From assembly GCF_002775205.1 (NCBI RefSeq), contig NC_036443.1, forward strand, positions 16,592,373-16,656,372: DNA of 64,000 nucleotides, given 5' to 3'. This document shows, piece after piece, positions 33,401 to 44,600 of the stretch. Below the pieces are notes generated by a model. The model made no database searches, was not told the origin of the DNA, and saw only the letters and a program-made list of their open reading frames with translations. Made by a program: the position numbers and the translations under genes. How positions within the stretch are numbered: the first letter of the stretch is position 1; each line of letters opens with the position of its first letter. This DNA comes from Xiphophorus maculatus (Eukaryota; Chordata; Actinopteri; Cyprinodontiformes; Poeciliidae).

Positions 33401-36400
33401 TTCTTTTTTGGCTTATAGTTTAATGTTTGAGGTGATATGTGATTGTTTCACTTTATCTCTACAGCCTTGTGTTATCTTTCTTTTTCTGATAATCTGACTA
33501 AGATGGTTGAGATCAATGCCGAAGGGAGGTTTTAATTAGCTTCTAGAGCTAATAATTTGCCCTTCCTTTAAAGCTGCTGGTAAACTTCATCAGTTCATAA
33601 GAAAATGAAAGCCTGCAAGATAACAAATTGATATACAGTATATTTGGAAGTAATGTAGGACAGTATAAACCAGGCAATACTTGAATTTAAAGATCTTCAT
33701 TGTCTCTTTCCTTCTTTCTTTCTTTCTTTTTTTGCAGAAAGCACTTCTTTGTTGCAGTCATAAACAGTGTATGACTGCAACACGTGTGGTATACACACAG
33801 TGTATACCACGCAGCTAAAATCTGGGACATAAGTGTTATGTTCTTCTGTCATTTAAAATAGTGCTTCTGACTTCTGGGATGAACATTTTAAATTACAGTT
33901 TCCTGTTGGGCAAATGGTTGTTATGAACTGTTTCCATTTGGACATCTGACAGATGCCTCCTTAGTCAAATTAGTCAGAAATACTTACAAAGCCTTCACTC
34001 TCAGCTGTCCTATTTATATTTCACAATGTTCTAACAACTACAACTCTACAGCGTTGCTGGTATCTTACCCCACGCAAAGGGAAAGTTGTGTAAATCATTT
34101 CTTAAGTTCTACAGCAACAGAGTCTCAGTATGTTGGATATTGATCACTGTCCTCCTTAACAGTAGTTTGCTTTGCATGTTCATAAAAAACAAAAAAAAAC
34201 TGGCCCATAAAAAACTTGGGCCAGCTGAACCCAAGTGTTGCTTCTGTCTTATAATCTGGCTGCAGTTCATTGAGCTAGTTTGGGTTGAAGCTAAGTTGGT
34301 TGCATATGGTTGCAACAGTCTTCAAAATGCTTTTCTGTGCATTTGAGTCAATTAGACCTGTGAAAGGTGTAAATTGTTACAGTAGATCCAAATTTGTATC
34401 ATGTGTAATGTTGGTGTTCCACATTTATATCACCGAGAATTGAATATAACATTAAGATGTAATTCATTTTATGTATAAACTGTGTTTCTTTTCTGGCCTG
34501 AAGGGTTTGGGGAGCCAAAGCTTTCAGTCAGCTCACTTATGTTGACCATGGTGCAAGAAAAAAAAAGTTATACATAGTTTTTGTAGATAATAAAGTTTTT
34601 CTTGGACATACAGTGTTTAAAATATGACTGTTGCAAAATGGTAAAATGCAAAAAGGTTTAGAGTTAAACATTGAATACTGCTGTGCAGTTACTGGAATTG
34701 CAGTCTTTCTGTGATGCAACTGACCATGCAAAACATCTCTAACACCTAGATAAGAGGAATTTAAAGTCATAATTTGAACCTTATCTGGTCTTACACGTAC
34801 AGACTCACAGTATAACTGCAAATTAGGATATAACTACACTGCGTTATGTAATGTAAGGTGTGTTACAGGTACATATGTACAAAAGCATTGAAAACATTCA
34901 ATGTGCTCTGACTAATTATGTTTACTGTATTTTCTTTGTATGTGTTTGGTAGCATGAAAATGGAGAGTCATCCAGCAGAGAGCCTGCACCTAAACCCAAA
35001 CCAACCTCCAGCTCAGCGCGCAAGTTTGTCAGGTTGATAATGGGATTTTGTATTTATTAACATGTAGCTATTAATGAGATATATTTTTAATGAATATTTA
35101 TTAACCCTGGGGCTTGTGTGCAGTTTTGGTACTTTGCAATCATAAACTTCAATTCTGATAGAATTTGATGTTGTAGCCAAAACAAAGTAAGTCATAGTTG
35201 CAAAAATGAAGGACAAGAAAATATAATTTTCAGCTTTAGAAACAAAATATGATGCTTGTATTTTTACAGCATCATGTAAAAATACAAGCATGACATAATA
35301 TTGCTAGGACATTTTTGTGTGACTTATTGACTTCAGAAGACTGCTGTTGAGTTAGTAAATTCCACTTTTGAGGAAACGATTGAAGACGTTTACAGTAGCG
35401 TTACAACATGTTATGATGCAATATCTCAAGCTGTCAGTATTTTACAGAGCCATGTTCAGTAAATCAGACAAAAATGGAAGATGAAAAAATCACGCCCTAA
35501 AACTGCAAACTTGCCAACACATAGTCATCCACCATTCAAGCCTGGCAGTGGGAGGATTAGTCAAAGAATCAATAAAAAAAGGCTACTGTTACTCGAGAGG
35601 ATCTGCACAGATCCACATCTCAGGAGGGACATTGTGTGAAAAGGGCAGTTATTAGTCATGCACTACAATAATGTCGTCTTTATGGAAGAGAGTCAGGAAG
35701 AAAACAAGTCTATTTTTAAAGGGTTTTTATTAGTTTTGTAAGGTTCATCTTAAAGTTCCTGTGTGTTTCTGCTGTTGCAGCTCTGTGTCCATTTCCCTTG
35801 ACAACCCTCCATCTGGCCGCACAACTCCCATGAGCCCTGGTTCTCCGTCAGCACCATTGTCCCCCCGGGATCCGTTCCCCTCACCCTGCCAGAGTACATC
35901 CTCCCATGGATCTCAAAGCCCCATTCAGAATGGACATGCGCAGGAGGTAGTCCAATGTGCACACTCAAATATACAGACATAAGCCACAATTTACAGCTTT
36001 ATCTCAACTTCCTGTTTTGCTTGTCAAATGAATTGCAAAGTTCTCACCAGGTGAAATGTTTTCTTTGTAGAGCAGCTTGACTGGATATTTACTGTATATT
36101 GGCATTATGTTAATTAAGCCGAACTGAATTTAATTTTACTCACAGCTCACCTGTTCAATTACAGAAACAGCACCCCCTGATGGTGGAAGAGTAAAAGTTT
36201 AGGCTTTTATTTCCCCCCCAACAGTGAAAACACAGAGCTAGACCTGCAGAAAGTTAACAAATACACACATCTGCGGCTCATCTAAACTCTGACTAGATGT
36301 AGCAGGAGGCTGATCTGTGTTTTCGTTCAGGTCAGCTCCAACGGCTCTTCCACCACTGGAAAAGGTGAACAGGGAGCCAAACCTCCCTTCCTCAGACAGA

Positions 36401-39400
36401 GCTCCAGGACCATATCTTTCAGGGTAAACACTCACACATGCATATGAATGCACATCCCTTTCCCTTTAAATGCCAACATTGACCTCTGCCAATTTGACTG
36501 TTAATCTTACATCAGCTTGCTCGTCTATCAGCTCGGCAGAATTTGCTTGCGCAGCTCAAAGCTTTGACCTCATGTTGATATCTAAAGCAATATTTACAGG
36601 CTGACTGCCTGCTTTGTTAAAAATCCAAACACATTACAAGAGAGAGCAGATGAATGCGTAGAACATTAGCATTCAGACATTCAGAGTAAGTGCTGCCGGA
36701 CACACAGATCCTCACTCACACTTGTCTTAACGTAGATGATGAAGAAGAAGGAAGAGGAGAGCGCGCCGCTCCAGAGGAGGTTAGGATCCAACCCCGTCAG
36801 TATTATTGCAATTTTTCATCTGTTTCTAGGTTTTTGATGGATGATTTGTTTGTTTTACTGTAGTGCCAGTGTCCGGATGGCCTCGAAGAAGTTTGAAGCA
36901 AAGACAGTAAGATAACTTCATTTTCGTTTGCTTGAAGCGATGAAACTGACCAAATATTTTCAATCTGTGTTAATCAGCTTAATGTGGAGGAGCTAACTGT
37001 GCACACTTAATAGAGACACATCAGTGCCAGCTAAATGAAATGAAGTGTTGTCTTTGCTTATAATACTTCAATGTATTTCCTGTTTGGGTTTGGACTAGGA
37101 CCATAACGAAGATGAGGATAAGGGATCTTTCCAGAGAAAGTAAGTTAGTATTTTCCTTTCGTTTCATAACTTTTTCTCTATATTTATTAGTTATTATTGT
37201 AATCATTGTAGTTTGTGGTGAAGAAGTGGATACATCTGTTGTGTATGTGCAGCTCTAGGCAGAGGGTCTCGTCCAGATCCATCAAGGAGAAGATGGAGCG
37301 GCTTGCTCAGGCAGCACAGGTCAGACCCTCCACCCTCCCAGACTGACAGTAACATAAACATGCTGTTCTTGAGCTTTTTTTTCCCTTCTAATTGTAGAGT
37401 TGTAGTGCATTTGGAAAGATCAGCTAATATTTCGAACAGTTTTGGTGTTAGAAGTTTTAGTCCATGTTGAAAAAGTGAAGCACAAAATCATTCACAATAA
37501 AATACTGCCATGAACAGAGTTTGAGCTGCTGTGGACGAATAAGGCTGCAGCTTGCAGTGTTTGTTTTTGACGATGACGATTGAAATGTGTGCAGCTTACA
37601 TTTGAAGTCAAATAGAGACAAAGTCAGGACAAAGATGGATGTGGAAAAGCCCGTGAACTGGATTCACTGCTGTTGAGATTTCTGTGCATGTGTGAAATGA
37701 GCATAGATTCTATCATTTGTGTTAATCTAAAGATATCCAGCTGTTTTCAGAATATTAAACTTGTCACTTATTTTGAAATATAGGAAGTGCTCCTGAACAA
37801 GTCCTTTTGTGTTTTTGGTGTGTCATTTCTGGCGATTCAAAGCCCTGGTTCATTAATCCAGACAGAGGCTCACACTAAACCATATTCTGTAGGAGGTTCC
37901 TTGCTATTAAAAGTGGGTTTTCCTTCCCACTGCCAAGTATGAAGGATTCCTGAGAAGTCCCAGTATGATGCTATCAACTGGTGCTACATTCAGAATTAGT
38001 CCCTCAGTATAACCAGCTGTGTTTCCTTAAATAAATTACTTTTTACTGATTGGGACAATAAAGTGAACTTCATTGTACTATAAATTACAAAACACACTGA
38101 CTCATTTTGGTAGTTTACACGAACCTATTAAAACTTGCCTTAATGGGTTTATGAACACTTTATTTGCATTAAGCTGACATGTCACTGTCATGAAGATGAA
38201 GGAGTCTTCGTGAATATTTACGACTGTTGTCATGAAGTGTCATTCAGTAAATAATGACACGTTTAATGCAAAGTTACATTAAAACTTCTATTAAAAGTAC
38301 ATTAAAAGTGTCAACTTTGCATTCAAAGTGTCATTATTTACTGACAGTGTCATGTCAGTCTTATGCACACCCTGTCAAATAAAGTGTCACCTCAATGATT
38401 ATATGTCTGTGTCTCATTACTTTTACCCACTACTCAGTTTAAAATAAAGAACAGATTTTAAATCTTTTAGAACAGAGGCCTTTTGATTCTCAGTGTCTAC
38501 TTAGCTGTCTACTACAAATAGCCTGAACAAGCTATTAATATTTCTGCTGATTGTTTTTGTTTCTTTTCTGCTACTTGTATGCCTCCAGAAATCTGATGTG
38601 CCACGCTCCCCGGATGTGACCCAGAGGACCCTGTTCCTGCTGGAAGAAGTCTCAAGGAAACGAGGCTTGTTTGAGAAGGATCAGCAGGCACAGAGCCCCA
38701 CCAGCCCTGGAGTTTCCAGAAGTGTACATTCATTTATTTTATTTTTTTAATGTACAATTCCTCATATTTTTTGTCATATCTGCCAGTGTGCTCATGCAAA
38801 AAAAAAAAATAAATAAATAAATACTGTAAAATATTTGCATTTGTTTTTATCAGGAATTTAGAAGCTTCACATCAGGAATGTCAGATCGCATCAACACCTG
38901 GCTCAATAAGACCAATCAACCAGGGTCTCCACTCAGCCTTGTAAGTGTGTCATTTTATTCAGACTGTCTCCGAAATGAAACAAAGTGAAATGTATATGTA
39001 TGCCCTCTGTGAAAGCCAGAGGGCAGCAACTCTCTAGAGTCAGGTTGTAGCATCAGGTCGGGAGTTTCTGCTGCTCCCATTCCAGTTTTCAGGTTTACTG
39101 TGGCGTTATTCTGGTTAGAAACTGCTGAGTGAGAAACAGCAGGAGGTTTGGACCAAATCAAAAATACAGCTCAGATTACAACAGCTATTGCTTCCAGATT
39201 TTACACTCGTTTCTGTGTCAACTACCGAAGCTTTTTGAGTGGCTCAGTTGTTAAAAAGATGCTGTAATTCCTAAATAGACAGATATAGAGCTCTATATAA
39301 AAAACTAACAACAAAAAAAACACATTTATTTTATCAAGAAATATTCAGATATTGGTGTCCAATCTTGCATTTTACTTACCCCGGAAATAAAATTATTTAT

Positions 39401-39983
39401 TTGCACCTTGAATAAAAATGTAACCTTTTGTTAATCTAAACTTCAAACTTTTTTTTTTAGGAGATATTCCATTAAAATTAAACGTATGCAGTCACTTTCT
39501 GGTATGTGCATCATGTGACAACATTTTATGATTTGACATTAGGAATTTATTTGCATTTTATGGTCTGCTTTCAGAGTGAAACTCTTTTAAATGTTTTTCA
39601 CTCTTGGATATTTAAGTGGGAAGATTGTTTTTTTTTACTGACTTGAATAGAATAGTATAGAATCCAGCAGAAATCCAGGTGAATGACTCTTAAGCTGCTA
39701 CCGTCTTACTTCTGAAACTCTTTTTTTTATATCTTACTTGAATTCTTCAAAAAAGTTAAAATTAATATTGATATGTCTGAATGTGTGGAAATGCACAAGA
39801 TGTCCTAATTTCTTCACATCTGTGTGCGAAATCGTACACTTCTATTTTTTCTGTCTGTATGAACATTTGTCCACTGTCTCCTTGTAGGACCTGAGAAATG
39901 TGGACATCAGCAGCAAGAGGAGCCTCTTTGAGAACCGAGGGGAGGAAAGTGCTGAAATCAGTTCTGGAAAACACCAGAAGTGA
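30438..39983 (+). CDS. lad1: Ladinin-1, anchoring-filament and actin-associated protein
   Basis: Ladinin-1 is a largely disordered protein first known from basement-membrane anchoring filaments and later tied to actin. Thirteen coding exons: 30438-30475, 30995-31177, 31563-31848, 34953-35032, 35781-35946, 36331-36423, 36736-36779, 36864-36906, 37099-37139, 37253-37319, 38589-38723, 38854-38940 and 39888-39983. All phases agree, giving 452 residues (human 517). The N-terminus MSISRKNWSALSSLARQWTM matches human MAVSRKDWSALSSLARQRTL closely. An acidic/basic charged stretch follows (MEDEEEVEREKRRREK). The middle is Ser/Pro-rich. The conserved C-terminal parts are SRTISFRMMKKK, a charged helix KEKMERLAQAAQ, RGLFEK and SGMSDRINTWLNKT, comparable to human SGVVTSRLNLWISRT. 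The 3.1-kb intron 3 holds several repeats. The long repeat-rich middle of the human protein is shorter here. Confidence 0.92.
32952..33009. repeat. Pair of similar CGTCA-TGACG hairpins
   Basis: AACTCGTCA (32952-32960) pairs with TGACGAGTT (32966-32974) around TATAT. GCGTCA (32993-32998) pairs with TGACGC (33004-33009) around CATAT. Both share the core CGTCA-NATAT-TGACG and are 41 bp apart, suggesting an internally repeated element. Confidence 0.75.
33751..33810. repeat. Two perfect hairpins side by side
   Basis: GTTGCAGTCATA (33751-33762) pairs with TATGACTGCAAC (33770-33781). GTGGTATACAC (33786-33796) pairs with GTGTATACCAC (33800-33810) around a 3-base loop. Confidence 0.9.
34152..34206. 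repeat. Copy 2 of the short repeat at 29221-29270
   Basis: CTCCTTAACAGTAGTTTGCT then TTTGCATGTTCATAAAAAAC, matching the copy at 29221 in the same orientation. It probably belongs to an old interspersed element. Confidence 0.7.
35252..35291. repeat. Perfect 17-bp inverted repeat in lad1 intron 4
   Basis: ATGCTTGTATTTTTACA (35252-35268) pairs exactly with TGTAAAAATACAAGCAT (35275-35291) around a 6-base loop. Confidence 0.95.
38090..38400. repeat. Inverted-repeat (MITE-like) element in lad1 intron 10
   Basis: AGTGTCATTCAGTAAATAAT (from 38236) is mirrored by GTGTCATTATTTACTGACAG (from 38328), and AATGCAAAGTT by AACTTTGCATT between them. TGACAT and GTGTCA units recur across about 300 bp. This looks like a small non-autonomous DNA element; its outer ends were not fixed. 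Confidence 0.55.
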
Positions 39984-40575
39984 AATGTAATTACTTAAAC
40001 TGCCTCCTCGCCTAAAAAGAATTAAGCACAAAATTATCATACCAACTTACAAGCAGGGTTACAATATTAATTTCTTCAAAAGTCTGACTGAATGTTTGTT
40101 TTTACAGGGGAGACGAAGTCTTGGATGTCACGGCTGACCTTTTGGCTTCTTTATTTTACTTTATTTTTTTCACTGCTGAAGCACACAAGAGGGAGAAATA
40201 AAATGGCCTCGCCTAGAAGGATCCTTCTTTTCCGCTTATTTAGGCTTTTACCTAACACTCTGCATTGCTTATTTGTGTATGACTTGTTTTGCATTCTAAA
40301 AATAAGATGAATATGCTTGACTGACTTGTAATAAGTAAAGATATAAGTTGAAAGCAAATGTGGCGACGTGAGAGCATCACCACTTGTTGAAATTACGCAG
40401 CTGTTTGCCTTACTTTTAATTCATTTTTCACGCACTTTAAACTGGGGTAGGTCTTCAGGCTAATGATGTTTATTGAATGCAGAAGTTGTAATTTAAAGAA
40501 TTTTGTCTTATCTTATATTTGGACTTGTGGACCAATTCTGCCTGTCTGAGAAATAAAATGTTTTCCTACAGCAAG
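39984..40575 (+). other. lad1: lad1 3' untranslated region with poly(A) signal
   Basis: AATAAA lies at 40552-40557. A possible untranslated terminal exon begins after TTTTTACAG at about 40108, so the 3' UTR may be spliced. Confidence 0.55.
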
Positions 40576-40675
40576 TGTCTGCTGCGGTTTTCTCCAACTT
40601 GAACCAAAACAGACGACTTTATCTGGAAAGACAAAATGTAGATAAGCGCCGAATGCCTGTGTGCTTTGTTAGTGG

Positions 40676-40976
40676 CAGGGCGCTATTTAAACTTAAGTGT
40701 GTGTGTGAGAGTCAGAGGGCGTGTGCAGATATGGTTTTATCTGGTTTGTTTTTGCACGTTGAAGCCACAGCCGGTGCTCCCAGCAGCCTTTTTTGGAGTT
40801 ACAGGACGAGTATGTGCTATCTACAAAGTTATTAATAACACAACAGGGGCGTCCTAAAACTTCTTCCCCTCATTATAATCCCCAGTTTCACCCTCAGTGA
40901 CACTCACCAGTCAGTAAAGGTTAGGAGCTGCACCTTGAGCTTTCTTTCTTTCTTGTTCATCTTATTGCCTTTTCAG
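40676..40976 (+). promoter_or_regulatory. tnnt2: Candidate tnnt2 promoter and untranslated first exon
   Basis: GCGCTATTTAAACTTAAG at about 40680-40697 is a TATA-like motif and also resembles a MEF2 site. A second candidate, ATTATAAT, lies at about 40871. The leader ends at the strong donor TTTTCAG|GTAAGA (GT at 40977-40978). The next exon (acceptor at about 41087) carries the ATG. Use of either TATA is inferred. Confidence 0.45.
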
Positions 40977-41112
40977 GTAAGACTGCCGTAAAGCAGAGTA
41001 AAAAGGTTGTTTTTTGTTTTTTTTTGGTTTGTTTTTTTCTGGCCTCGTGACCTTTGGGTGAATTAACCGAATCTGCATTTTGATGTTCAGGTTCAGGTGA
41101 ACGTGCCCGACC

Positions 41113-41621
41113 ATGTCGGACAACGAGGAAGTGGTTGAGGAGTACGAGTAGGTTGAAGCCTGTTCTCTGTTGTGTCTGGAATTGCTTCTTTACCAACCTG
41201 AACACGTCTCCCTGGCTGCACCCACACGACTTAGCTTCACAAACACAGAGGGGTTTTTTTCTTAGCATTTGTTGCCATTACAGCTAAAAGTTTCTGAAGT
41301 GATGATGCATTGTCACGCGTCCTAGAAAAAAGTAAACTTTGTTTGTTTTTCCGCAGGGAGGTGGAAGGTAAGAACTCATGAATCACGAGGCACAATGACG
41401 TTCCAGAAAGATCGGTACTGCTGTCTAAACAGAACCCCCACATTGTGCAGAGCAATGTTTTCTTAAACTAATCCTACATGCCTATTTTATCAGCCTTTCA
41501 CATTTAACCTACTGCATCAGGCACTATTCCAAGTAGAGTAGTTGCACTATATATAATTGCATTGCTCTGTGTTTATCTTTCTGCTTCACTGCCTGTCGAA
41601 TTTCCTCAACTTCATTAATTT

Positions 41622-41658
<37 letters not shown>

Positions 41659-44600
41659 CAGTTGAAGGTATTTGCAGTTAATGAGTCATGACACTGAGTG
41701 TTGATGTTTAACGTTTCTTGCTGAATACATTGTGTATGTTTTGATAGGGCGCGAAACAATTACATGGCAACAGGTGGAATTAAAACATTGTTATTCCTGA
41801 GAAATATTGTTTCTGTTTTACATTACATCTATTACAAAGGTTTAAAACAACACTAAGTTATTTATGTTAGGCTACCAATGAGTCACACTGATCATCTATT
41901 TGTTTTATAGCGACACTGATCAATGAAACTTACTTTGGCTACTTTGTCACTCGTAGCATTTTGCAGCGGGTTTAATAATGATGACAGTGAAATGACCAGA
42001 AGGCAAAATCAAGTTTCTAAACTAAAAATAAATAATAATAATAAGAAGAAGAAAAGAGATATTAAGTAATTCAAAATAAAAGCTAAATAATCAAAATATC
42101 AGTGGCAACATGTGAAAAGTCTGGTGCTAATAGAATTATTTCCACTGCCCGCTGATAAGTATACAAGATTTGCAGGAGCCAACATACTAACAAACGGCAC
42201 CAAAGGGCTTAAATGACAAAGTGATAGTGTTATCATGCAGCGGCCAAAGAATTCGTTCCAAACAGTGACACGGAGATAAAAGCTCCTTCATGCAGGCACC
42301 AAAAACCAACTCTTGACAGATTCTGCCTGGGCCGCAGTGTGGGATAAATCGTGTAGCTGCTCGGCGAGGTGTTGGGAACCTGAGGTGCCTGCACAAGCAT
42401 GGCAGCAGCACGGGACCACACATGTCAAAATGATTCTTGGCATTAGGTGTGGGGAGCAATAGGGTATGACTTAAGGTCACCACTGAGTGATTCAGTGAAC
42501 CTAGACAGAAAAGTTCTGCGTCCCCATGGCTCAGCAGTATGAGTCAGTTGGGCACCAAATCTTCATTTATTGCCTGCAGGCTGGGTGTGGCGCCCTAAAG
42601 ACAGGCTAATGGACTATCTGTACCCATCAGTTTAATCTTCTGTGCCATACCTGTCATCGCCTTTCACCACATGAAGCATCATCATCTGTGTAACTGTTTT
42701 TTTTCCTGAAGTAATCGTGAGGGAAGGCTCCGGATGTTCACACAGTTATAATCAGCCTTGTGCTTTCCACTGCAGGGGAGCAAGAAATAGAACGGCAGGA
42801 GGCTGAGGAAGGTACTACTGTGAGCACAACATCTAGACAACCTTTCTTGACTGAAAGCAAATGTTGAAATGGTTGGTCAAGGTCAAGTAGAATCAGTTTA
42901 CAGGAAAGAATTTACTAAAAAGTAAATAAAATGCATGGCTAAGATTAAAGAGAAACATAAATTATCTAAGATTATCCTACTTTCTAATATCTCACTATTC
43001 AATTAACCTAATGAGAAAAGGAAAAGTTGCATTTATAAGTAAACAAAAATGGTATATTATACTGCTGAGATCCCATAAATATTATTAAGCTCTGATCTGC
43101 TCAAGGTTTAAAGGAGATCACGGCTGAGACCAGATATTTTGTATGCGATGTATAAGTAGAACCTTTTTTTTCCTCTCTCTGTCTGAAATTAAACCTGAGC
43201 AAAGAGCTCCTGTTTCTGGTCAATTAGGATTAACAGAATTATTTCTTGTTGCTAAATGTCAAAAAAAAAAAGAGAAGATTTATTTTTTTTCTTTAAGATC
43301 TGTTACATAGATTTCTCTTAGTATTTGGTAGAATTGCCTTAGAATTGCCTTATTTCACCTCTGTGTGTACATATTTTGTTACACACAGAGATCAGGGCTC
43401 TAAACAATTATTATCCTTAAGTCACTTTTCAACTAATGCTGATTCCCACACTTCATATTCAAGAAGAGTTTTCCAGCTCACAAGCGTCACAGTCTTTTTG
43501 TTTTTTTCTCCAAATGCCAAATGCAATAATGGTCAGTACGGCCAATCACTTAACTTGCAGTTTCATGAGACCACAGGAATAATATAATGTAAGTTTTTCA
43601 GCTCATGTCAGTGGATAACTCCACTTTCACACCAGCACCTTTTACAAGATGTTCTCCTTTAGTGCCACAGTTCACACCAAACCACTGGACCTGTCTCTTT
43701 CCTGAAGAGTAGCACGGCTGGAATTTCCATGGTGTTCATGTTTGGGCATAATAGTTTGAAAAGATAAACATGCCCTGGAAATTGTACCCCAAAAATGAAC
43801 CAGACTTGTGACAATGCACAGTTCTAACCCTGATATTTGTAAAATTCAGAATTTGAAGAAAGTAATGAAACTTCTTACTGTTGTGGCATTTTAAAAAATT
43901 GTAGAAAAAAAAAATTCGAATCCTACCTTATAAAATAATTATTCATTAGTGATGAAAAAAAGTTATGTAAATAACCGGCTTCGACTGTACACACGTCCAA
44001 AATACAAGCAACAAATGGGAAACATATTTTGCAAGCCTATAACAGATTTAGAAATGGTATTTAAATTTAAATAATCTTCTTCTAAAAGTGAACAGTTTTT
44101 TTTTTTATCTCTTCTGATGTCGTTTCATCCTGTCTTGTTCACGAAGGACATCTGAAAAGCTGCAAAACGATAGTTCAAACGAGGCAACGGCTCAGTAGCA
44201 CACCCTACTGCTGTAAAAAAAAGTTTTTCACTGGCATAACATTGCAACTCTCTCCGTGTGCCAACAGACGCGATGCAAGAGGAAGATAAACCGGCAGAGG
44301 AGGGCGATGAAGAACAAGGTGAGGGCCTCTTTTATTGGTATTGTTAAGGATTGTTTCTGCTTGTGAGGACCAAGCAGCAGATCCTTTTTCTGTTGTATCT
44401 GTTGTATTTCACTTAATAGACATCTAAGTGATGATGAGTATTCACGACCAATCGCCACAAGGGGCAGGAAGGCCACACGTCCTTTTCTCAGAGCGTAACA
44501 TTCTGCAGGTTTCTTGAGGAGTCACACACACTTGTTTACTTAGCCAAACCAGACACGGCCACGGAAGAGTCATCTACAGGCGTCCCTTCCCTCCCAGCCC

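Larger units (their letters stand above)
31849..34952. other. lad1 intron 3 with repeats, no nested gene seen
   Basis: Contains GGAAGTAAA triplication (about 32372-32395), two CGTCA hairpins (32952-33009), a TTTC run (about 33707-33730), twin hairpins (33751-33810) and a repeat copy (34152-34206). No open frame with splice context was found. Confidence 0.55.
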
